From contig NZ_JBFAHM010000003.1 of assembly GCF_040654195.1 (NCBI RefSeq), positions 62,001-126,000 on the forward strand: 64,000 bases of DNA, read 5' to 3'. Position 1 is the stretch's first letter; the number at the start of each line of letters is the position of its first letter. The notes below the pieces were generated by a model. It made no database searches and had not been told where the DNA came from. It was given only the letters and a program-made list of their open reading frames with translations. This stretch comes from Hamadaea sp013361475. Lineage in GTDB: Bacteria; Actinomycetota; Actinomycetes; Mycobacteriales; Micromonosporaceae. The translations under genes were made by a program, and so were the position numbers. Below are positions 59,006 to 64,000 of the stretch, piece after piece.

Positions 59006-60744
59006 TGAGCCGGGAGATCCTGCCCATCGCCACCGGGCCGGTCGTCCGGGCCTACGCCGTGCGGCTGCTGCGCGAACACAAGACGGCGCTCGGGCTGGTC
59101 GTGCTGCTGCACGCGCTGGCGGCGATCGCCGGGCTGTTCGCACCCGCCCTGCTCGGCCAGTTGATCGACACCGTGGCCGATCACGGCACCACCGGCCGGG
59201 TCGATGTGCTGGCCCTGGCGATCGTCGTGTCGGTGCTGGCGAACGCGGTGTTCATCCGGTTCGCCGTCTACGCCTCGGCCCGATTCGGCGAACGCATGCT
59301 CGCCGGCATCCGGGAGGAGTTCGTCGACGGGGTGCTGGGCGTACCGCTGTCGACTGTGGAACGGGCGGGCACCGGCGACCTGATGACCCGGGCGTCCCGC
59401 GACGTCGGCTCGCTCAACCACAGCGTGCGCCGGGGAGTGCCCGAGCTGTTCGTCGCGATCGTGACCGCCGTCCTGTCGGCCGGCGCGCTCGTCCTCAACA
59501 ACTGGAAGCTCGCGCTGCCGTGCCTGCTCGGAGCGCCGCTCCTGATCGCCATCGCCCGGTGGTACCTCGGCCGGGCCACCCCCGGCTACCTGCGCGAGAA
59601 CGCGGCCTACGCGGACGTCACCGACTCGCTCGCGGAAACGGTCGAGGGCGCGCGGACGAGCGAGGCCTTCGGCTTCGGGAGGCGGCGGCGGGCCGACATC
59701 GACGCCAAGATCTCCCAGTCGTACGCCGCTGAGCGGTTCACGCTGCGGTTGCGGACGATCCTGTTCCCGACGATCGACGCCGGCTTCTACATCTCGATCA
59801 CGGCGACGCTGGTCATCGGCGGGGCGTTCTACTTCAAGGGCTGGGTCTCCATCGGCGAGCTGGCTGCCGCGGTGGCGTACGTGCAGCAGATGGTGCGGCC
59901 GATCGAGCACGCGCTCGAATGGCTGGACGAGATCCAGGTCGGCGGGGCGGCCCTCGCCCGGCTCGTCGGCGTAAGCCTCGCCGCGGGCGAGTCGTCGGCC
60001 TCCTCGACCCAGCCGGTCGGCTCCGACCTGGTGGCTACCGGCGTCACGTACTCCTACGTGGCGGGGCGGCCGGTGCTGCACGGCATCGATCTGACATTGC
60101 GGCCGGGGGAGCGGCTGGCGATGGTCGGCCCGTCCGGCGCCGGGAAGTCGACGCTGGGCCGTCTCCTGGCCGGCATCCACCCGCCGACCTCGGGTTCGGT
60201 CACCGTGGGCGGCGCTCCGTTGGCCGAGCTGCCGCTGCCGGTACGCCGAGGCGAAGTCGCCCTGGTGACCCAGGAACACCACGTCTTCCTCGGTACGCTC
60301 CGCGACAACCTGCTGCTGGCCCGGCCCACCGCCACCTCGGAGGACTTGTGGCGGGCGCTTTCCGCGGTGGATCTCGACGACTGGGTTCGGTCGCTTCCGG
60401 ACGAGCTGGAGACCGAGGTCGGGCAGGGTGCCTTCACGGTGCCGCCGGCGCAGGCCCAGCAGCTGGCGCTGGCCCGGCTGGTGCTGGCCGACCCGCACAC
60501 GCTCGTCCTCGACGAGGCGACGTCGCTGATCGACCCACGGGCCGCCCGGCACCTCGAACGATCGCTGGCCGCCGTGCTGGACGGCCGGACCGTCGTCGCC
60601 ATCGCGCACCGGCTGTTCTCCGCGCACGACGCCGACCGGGTGGCCGTCGTGGAGGACGGGCGGATCGCCGAACTCGGGTCGCACGACGAACTCGTCGCCG
60701 CCGACGGGTCGTACGCCGCGCTCTGGCGCTCCTGGCAGGCCTGA
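59005..60744 (+). CDS. ABC exporter half-transporter with functional ATP-binding motifs (signature degenerate)
   Basis: 579 residues, six-helix transmembrane domain (about 25-310) and nucleotide-binding domain. Walker A GPSGAGKST lies at 375-383, Q-loop VTQEHHVF, Walker B LVLDEATSLID (500-510) and switch histidine in AIAHRL (H535), all intact. The signature is lost: VPPAQAQQ (479-486) replaces LSGGQxQ. Together with the preceding gene it forms a heterodimer with one working ATP site and one dead site. The substrate is unknown; lipid, peptide or drug are all possible. Tandem repeats and an inverted repeat follow its stop. Confidence 0.9.
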   Translation: MSREILPIATGPVVRAYAVRLLREHKTALGLVVLLHALAAIAGLFAPALLGQLIDTVADHGTTGRVDVLALAIVVSVLANAVFIRFAVYASARFGERMLAGIREEFVDGVLGVPLSTVERAGTGDLMTRASRDVGSLNHSVRRGVPELFVAIVTAVLSAGALVLNNWKLALPCLLGAPLLIAIARWYLGRATPGYLRENAAYADVTDSLAETVEGARTSEAFGFGRRRRADIDAKISQSYAAERFTLRLRTILFPTIDAGFYISITATLVIGGAFYFKGWVSIGELAAAVAYVQQMVRPIEHALEWLDEIQVGGAALARLVGVSLAAGESSASSTQPVGSDLVATGVTYSYVAGRPVLHGIDLTLRPGERLAMVGPSGAGKSTLGRLLAGIHPPTSGSVTVGGAPLAELPLPVRRGEVALVTQEHHVFLGTLRDNLLLARPTATSEDLWRALSAVDLDDWVRSLPDELETEVGQGAFTVPPAQAQQLALARLVLADPHTLVLDEATSLIDPRAARHLERSLAAVLDGRTVVAIAHRLFSAHDADRVAVVEDGRIAELGSHDELVAADGSYAALWRSWQA

Positions 60745-60753
60745 ACCCGTTTC

Positions 60754-60862
60754 GCCGGCCCCTTTCCCCCTGGATGCCGGCCCCTTTCCCCTGGACGCCG
60801 GCCCCCTTTCCCCTGGACGCCGGCCCCTTTCCCCCCGGATGCCGGCCCCTTTCCCGCTGGAT
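60754..60862. repeat. Five tandem 22-bp repeats running into inverted repeat copy 6
   Basis: Units begin at 60754, 60776, 60797, 60819 and 60841. Each is GCCGGCCCCTTTCCCCTGGA with small changes (21-22 bp). The last unit's GGAT is also the first four bases of the 55-bp inverted repeat. Confidence 0.9.
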
Positions 60863-60913
60863 CAGGGATCTCGGTCGAATCTTGTCCCAAGATTCGACCG
60901 AGATCCCTGATCT
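60859..60913. repeat. 55-bp inverted repeat, family 1, copy 6
   Basis: Arms GGATCAGGGATCTCGGTCG... / CGACCGAGATCCCTGATCT are perfectly matched except the outermost pairs, with a core GAATCTTGTCCCAAGATTC. It lies between the ABC exporter and the ArsR-like gene, directly joined to the 22-bp tandem repeats. Confidence 0.92.
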
Positions 60914-60952
60914 GCTTGCCGCCACGACTCCGCTGCGGCGGCGACATCTGAT

Positions 60953-60998
60953 CGCAAAGGAGTGCTTGCAAAGAGTTCTTTGCAGAAGTATCTTTGCG
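60953..60998. promoter_or_regulatory. Symmetric four-half-site operator before the ArsR-like gene
   Basis: CGCAAAG (60953), TGCAAAG (60967), CTTTGCA (60978), CTTTGCG (60992): two nested inverted pairs sharing one exact centre, with 7-base gaps on each side and a 4-base centre. The site ends 2 bases before the ATG at 61001. It is the likely binding site of the regulator it precedes. Confidence 0.65.
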
Positions 60999-61000
60999 GT

Positions 61001-61585
61001 ATGACCGAGGAGAGCCGCATCCACCTCAGCGCCCACACGCTGAAGGGCATCGCGCACCCGATCCGCGTCCGGCTACTGGGCCTGCTTCGCACCGAGGGGC
61101 CGTCGACCGCCACGAAGCTGGCCGAACGCATCGGGCAGTCGAGCGGCGTGACCAGCTATCACCTGCGGCAGCTCGCGCAGTACGGCTTCGTCGAGGAGGC
61201 CACCGACCTCGGCACCGGCCGGGAGCGCTGGTGGCGAGCCAGCCACAAGTCCACGACCCTGGACGCGCCCGCCGCCCGGGAGGCGCCGGTCGAGACCGAG
61301 ATCTACATGCGGGCGGTCGCCACGACCAGCGCAGAGCGGGTCGACCGCTGGCTCGGCGAGGCGACCTCCATCTCGTCCGAGTGGGACAACGCGATGGGTC
61401 TCAACGACTACGCGCTGATGCTGACCCCCGAGGAGGCGACCCGGCTCCTCGCCCAGCTGAACGAGATCGTGCAGAGCTACCGGGCGTACTACGAGCAGCC
61501 CGTTCCCGAGGGCGCCGAGCGCGTCGAAGTCCAGGTCAATGTCATGCCCTTCCTGAGTCGTCGCTCGAATCGTGAGGAGAACTGA
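61001..61585 (+). CDS. ArsR/SmtB-like winged-helix transcriptional regulator
   Basis: 194 residues. The winged helix is at about 10-85 (GIAHPIRVRLLGLLRTEGPSTATKLAE, then SGVTSYHLRQLAQYGFVEE as recognition helix), followed by a helical C-terminal domain with WWRASHKSTTL and MLTPEEATRLLAQLNEI. There are no metal-site cysteines, so it is probably a ligand- or drug-responsive member. The ATG at 61001 directly follows the symmetric operator and lacks a usual ribosome site, so it may be a leaderless mRNA. It is followed after 2 bp by an MFS pump. Confidence 0.87.
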   Translation: MTEESRIHLSAHTLKGIAHPIRVRLLGLLRTEGPSTATKLAERIGQSSGVTSYHLRQLAQYGFVEEATDLGTGRERWWRASHKSTTLDAPAAREAPVETEIYMRAVATTSAERVDRWLGEATSISSEWDNAMGLNDYALMLTPEEATRLLAQLNEIVQSYRAYYEQPVPEGAERVEVQVNVMPFLSRRSNREEN

Positions 61586-61587
61586 CG

Positions 61588-62841
61588 ATGAACCGCCGCG
61601 CCCCCCTCGCCGGCCTGCTGGTCGCCAGCACCCTGTCCCTGCTCGGCAGCCGCATGACCATGATCGCGCTGCCCTGGCTCGTCCTCGTCACCACCGGCAG
61701 CGCCGCCAAAACAGGTCTGGTCGGCGCGGCTGAACTGGTCCCCTACGTGCTGGCCTGCGCATTGGGCGGGCCGGTCATCGACAAGGTGGGTGGTCGCCGC
61801 ATCTCCGTCGTCGCCGACCTGCTCAGCCTTTTCGTGATCGGAGCCATCCCGCTCCTGCACGGGTCCGGCCGGCTCGGACTGCCGTTGCTGACTCTCCTGG
61901 TCGCGGTGGCCGGGCTGCTCCGGGGGTTCGGCGACACCGCCAAGCGGGGTGCGATGTTCCCGCAGGCGGTGGCGAAGTCCGGAGTGGAGATGACCCGCGC
62001 GGCAACGCTCGTCGACGGCACCAGCCGGGCCGCCGGGCTGATCGGCGGGATCCTCGCCGGCCCGCTGATCGTCTGGCTCGGCGACGCCGCCGAGGTGCTG
62101 CTGCTCGACGCCGTCTCGTTCGGGCTGTGCGCGGTCATCGTGGGACTGCTGGTACGCGTACCGGGGAAGGCGGATCGCGCCGCCGAGCCTTATGGCGTGG
62201 CTCTTCGCGGCGGACTGGCGTACCTGCGGGGCGACCGGCTCGTCCTGGGGCTGATCCTGATGCTGTTCGTGACCAACATGCTCGACCAGGGTTTCAGTGC
62301 GGTGCTGGTCCCGCTGTGGGCGCGCGACATCTTCGGTACGCCCGCCGGCATCGGCCTGGTCGGGGGCTCGTTCGGGCTGGGCGCCGTCCTCGGCAACATC
62401 GCGTTCAGCTTCCTGGCGCCGAAGCTGCCCCGCTGGGCGCTGTTCGCGGTCGGCTTCCTCATCGCCGGCGCGCCCCGCTACTTCTTCCTGGCTTTCGGCG
62501 CGCCGGGGTGGGCGATCGTCGTCCTCGGACTGGTCGACGGGCTCGCCATCGCCGCGGTCAACCCCATCCTCTCGGCCGTCATGTACGAGCGGGTGCCCGA
62601 GCACTTGCAGGCTCGCGTACAGGGGCTGGGGTCGGCCGTCGCGTTCGCCGGGATGCCCCTCGGCGCCCTCATGGCCGGCTGGCTCGGCGAGTACGGCACC
62701 GAACTCGCGCTGATGGTGTGCGGCCTGACCTACCTCGTGGCGACGATCGCCCCGTTCATCGGGAAGTTCTGGCGGGAGATGGACCGCCGGCCCGCCCCGG
62801 CGACCGAACCGGCCGCGTCGTCGGAGCTCGTCACCGCCTGA
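61588..62841 (+). CDS. MFS efflux transporter
   Basis: A 417-residue protein with about twelve transmembrane helices, of the MFS_3/enterobactin-exporter-like group (PWLVLVTTGSAAKTGLV, then ALGGPVIDKVGGRRISVVADLLS, the motif A loop). It is co-transcribed with the ArsR-like regulator, which suggests substrate-induced efflux. The substrate is unknown. The start follows GAGGAG at a good distance. A 50-bp inverted repeat lies beyond the stop. Confidence 0.87.
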   Translation: MNRRAPLAGLLVASTLSLLGSRMTMIALPWLVLVTTGSAAKTGLVGAAELVPYVLACALGGPVIDKVGGRRISVVADLLSLFVIGAIPLLHGSGRLGLPLLTLLVAVAGLLRGFGDTAKRGAMFPQAVAKSGVEMTRAATLVDGTSRAAGLIGGILAGPLIVWLGDAAEVLLLDAVSFGLCAVIVGLLVRVPGKADRAAEPYGVALRGGLAYLRGDRLVLGLILMLFVTNMLDQGFSAVLVPLWARDIFGTPAGIGLVGGSFGLGAVLGNIAFSFLAPKLPRWALFAVGFLIAGAPRYFFLAFGAPGWAIVVLGLVDGLAIAAVNPILSAVMYERVPEHLQARVQGLGSAVAFAGMPLGALMAGWLGEYGTELALMVCGLTYLVATIAPFIGKFWREMDRRPAPATEPAASSELVTA

Positions 62842-62868
62842 GTGCCGGGTCAACCGGAGGCAAGTAGT

Positions 62869-62918
62869 TGATCTAGGCGAGAAATGGCTGCCCAGGCCGC
62901 CGTTTCTCGCCTAGATCA
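62869..62918. repeat. 50-bp inverted repeat with perfect 16-base arms
   Basis: Arms TGATCTAGGCGAGAAA (62869-62884) and TTTCTCGCCTAGATCA (62903-62918), loop of 18 bases with its own GGC/GCC pairs. It lies between the convergent MFS and ybaK stops, 27 and 31 bp away; only one copy was seen. Confidence 0.88.
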
Positions 62919-62949
62919 TTTCGGTGCACCGCACTACGGTGTTGCTGGA

Positions 62950-63429
62950 TCAGCTGGAGGCGATGGAGGCGACCGTCGCGCTGGTGAGGCGTACGAGATC
63001 GTCGGGCGCGAGCTGGACCTGCAGCCCCCGCTTACCGGCGCTGACGTAGACGGTCGAACCGGCCAGCGCACTCGCGTCGATCACGGTCGGCAGTCGTTTG
63101 CGCTGGCCGAGCGGGCTGATGCCGCCTCGGACATACCCCGTCGTACGCTCGGCGACCGCCCGGTCGGCCATGGTCGCCCGCTTCCCACCGGCAGCCGAGG
63201 CTAGCGCCTTGAGGTCCAGTTCGCCGGTGACCGGGACGACGGCGACGGTCAGTCCACCGTCGACCTCGGTGACCAGCGTCTTGAAGACCCGAGCCGGATC
63301 GGCTCCGATCGCGTCGGCGACCAGCGCGCCATAGTTGGGCGCGTCCGGGGAGACGTCGTACGGGTGCAGCGTGTGCGCGATCTTCTGCTTGGCCAGCAGC
63401 GCGGTGGCCGGGGTCCCTTGGCTTGCCAC
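62950..63429 (-). CDS. ybaK: Cys-tRNA(Pro)/aminoacyl-tRNA deacylase YbaK
   Basis: A 159-residue trans-editing enzyme that hydrolyses mischarged tRNA. VFKTLVTEVDGGLTVAVVPVTGELDLKAL carries the key lysine, and GGISPLGQRKRLPTVIDASAL is the conserved GxxSPxG loop of YbaK. The start ATG at 63429 gives MASQGTPATALL. It is alone between two inverted-repeat regions; two identical-core palindromes lie in its upstream region. Confidence 0.93.
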   Translation of the reverse strand: MASQGTPATALLAKQKIAHTLHPYDVSPDAPNYGALVADAIGADPARVFKTLVTEVDGGLTVAVVPVTGELDLKALASAAGGKRATMADRAVAERTTGYVRGGISPLGQRKRLPTVIDASALAGSTVYVSAGKRGLQVQLAPDDLVRLTSATVASIASS

Positions 63430-63460
63430 ACCGCGAGTTTAGAGAACGGCGCTCCGCTGC

Positions 63461-63520
63461 GCGTTATCCGGGATAACGCGGTCTTCTCCGCCCGGCAAGG
63501 GGACGTTATCCCGGATAACG
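63461..63520. promoter_or_regulatory. Two palindromes of the same core, 42 bp apart, upstream of ybaK
   Basis: GCGTTATCC-G-GGATAACGC (63461-63479) and CGTTATCC-C-GGATAACG (63504-63520). Centres are at 63470 and 63512, four helical turns apart, 41 and 83 bp from the ybaK start. They look like a cooperative operator pair; the regulator is unknown. Confidence 0.45.
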
Positions 63521-63521
63521 C

Positions 63522-63600
63522 GAACGCCGTGAACGCCGTGAACGCCGTGAACGCCGTGAGCGCCGCGAGCACCGCGAGCACCGCGAGCACCGCGAGCACC
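63522..63600. repeat. 9-bp tandem repeat
   Basis: Almost nine units: four GAACGCCGT, one GAGCGCCGC, three GAGCACCGC and a partial GAGCACC. It lies between ybaK and the methyltransferase stop, directly after the second palindrome. It is open as Asn-Ala-Val / Ser-Thr-Ala in one frame but belongs to no credible gene. Confidence 0.9.
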
Positions 63601-63603
63601 GGC

Positions 63604-64000
63604 CTAGCGCGCCGCCGCCGACGGGGCGACGGCGTGAGCGATCACCGCGACCGGCCGCCCGGCCACCTTCGTCAGCAGCACGCTGGCTTCGGCGTCGCCG
63701 GACAGCCGCAGGTCACGCCGGAGTTGTTCGACGTCGAGGGCGGAGCCTCGTTTGAGGATCTCCAGCCGTCCGACGCCCCGCTCGCGGAGAGCTGCGCGTA
63801 GTCGCTTCAGGGAGAACGGCAGCACTTCGTCGACGGCGAAGCAGCGCCCGAAGGGTGTCGGAAGAAAAGCGGACGTCCACACGTACGCGATGTCGGGGTC
63901 GCCGAGGTGTCCGTCGACGGTCCGGGCGAACTCCGCCACGAGGTGCGAGCGGACGACCGCCCCGTCGGGGTCGTAGACGAACTCGTCCACCGGGCCGACC
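63604..64000 (-). CDS. Class I SAM-dependent methyltransferase, C-terminal THUMP-like part (runs off the window)
   Basis: The last 131 or so residues before the TAG. VDEFVYDPDGAVVRSHLVAEFA, FGRCFAVDEVLPFSLKRLRAALRERG and GRLEILKRGSALD match the C-terminal THUMP-like domain of an actinobacterial methyltransferase family, which ends close to this point. The SAM-binding domain would lie beyond base 64000. The GTG at 63990 is an internal valine and not a start, because the frame stays open to the edge. The substrate is unknown, possibly RNA. Confidence 0.75.
   Translation of the reverse strand, partial: VGPVDEFVYDPDGAVVRSHLVAEFARTVDGHLGDPDIAYVWTSAFLPTPFGRCFAVDEVLPFSLKRLRAALRERGVGRLEILKRGSALDVEQLRRDLRLSGDAEASVLLTKVAGRPVAVIAHAVAPSAAAR

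Noticed and set aside
60754..60862. CRISPR-like array
   Set aside because: The units are directly adjacent with no spacers and vary slightly; this is a simple tandem repeat. The same holds for 63522-63600 and 25749-25838.
1..64000. Mobile element, prophage or secondary-metabolite cluster
   Set aside because: No transposase, integrase, phage structural gene, polyketide or peptide synthetase was found; the single SRPBCC protein and O-methyltransferase are not evidence of a cluster.
1..64000. tRNA or rRNA genes
   Set aside because: No cloverleaf-compatible T-arm GGTTCGAATCC with matching anticodon stem was found in the intergenic regions; the GTCGAATCTTG in the 55-bp dyads resembles a T-arm only superficially.

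Overview
The window is one contiguous piece of a very GC-rich (about 70 percent), densely coding actinobacterial chromosome. Family content and gene order suggest Micromonosporaceae or a close relative. The clues are: GTG and TTG starts with GTGA/ATGA stop-start overlaps; the mrp / tatB / htrA / O-methyltransferase block and the alr / hydrolase / tsaE block, both familiar from Mycobacterium and Streptomyces; an actinobacterial secreted phospholipase A2; DUF3117 and DUF1023 proteins; and a PaaX regulator. No transposase, integrase, prophage, CRISPR array, rRNA or tRNA was seen. It is a core-chromosome segment with a few accessory inserts.

Layout. 1-160: end of hemB. 411-7194: double-GNAT acetyltransferase, lytic transglycosylase, a cyclase-like/NB-ARC ATPase, secreted phospholipase A2, and a second GNAT behind a possible leader peptide. 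7208-13084: KorAB 2-oxoacid:ferredoxin oxidoreductase, an orphan nuoA, a DivIVA-like membrane protein, an SRPBCC protein and Mrp. 13255-19709: tatB, htrA, O-methyltransferase, pepA, DUF3117, then paaX / enoyl-CoA hydratase / small protein. 19822-24816: DUF1003 and a soluble MgtE-N/CBS protein, an ABC-F ATPase and a GH18 chitinase. 24969-30250: TPP riboswitch followed by thiE-thiO-thiS-thiG-thiD-thiC. 30258-39705: DinB-like protein, a membrane protein, and an assimilatory nitrate/nitrite operon (nasA, FAD/[2Fe-2S] subunit, nirB, nirD, HemD-like regulator). 39980-43377: MazF-type toxin-antitoxin pair, a nitroreductase/MarR pair and narK. 43676-48088: rplM-rpsI and glmM, glmS. 48094-57188: DUF1023/WXG100-like pair, acpS, NAD(P)HX repair enzyme, alr, hydrolase, tsaE, then the inverted tsaB-rimI-tsaD operon. 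57269-64000: a two-gene ABC exporter, an ArsR-like regulator with an MFS efflux pump, ybaK, and the end of a THUMP-like methyltransferase.

Functional links. The thi operon is a nearly complete thiamin pathway under one riboswitch. Nitrate assimilation runs from NarK (uptake) through NasA to NirBD. GlmM and GlmS are successive cell-wall precursor enzymes, and Alr also feeds peptidoglycan. TsaB, TsaD and TsaE make the t6A tRNA modification.

The most unusual content lies between the genes. There are several families of long, near-perfect inverted repeats whose arms carry GATC near their outer ends. One 55-bp family occurs six times with compensating arm changes, and one copy has become part of the thiE reading frame together with a 15-bp in-frame tandem repeat. 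A 75-bp family occurs twice and in both cases exactly fills the gap between two convergent stop codons. Other points of interest are an ABC exporter whose two ATPase halves are degenerate in complementary ways, a four-half-site symmetric operator in front of the ArsR-like gene, and a pair of identical-core palindromes 42 bp apart in front of ybaK.
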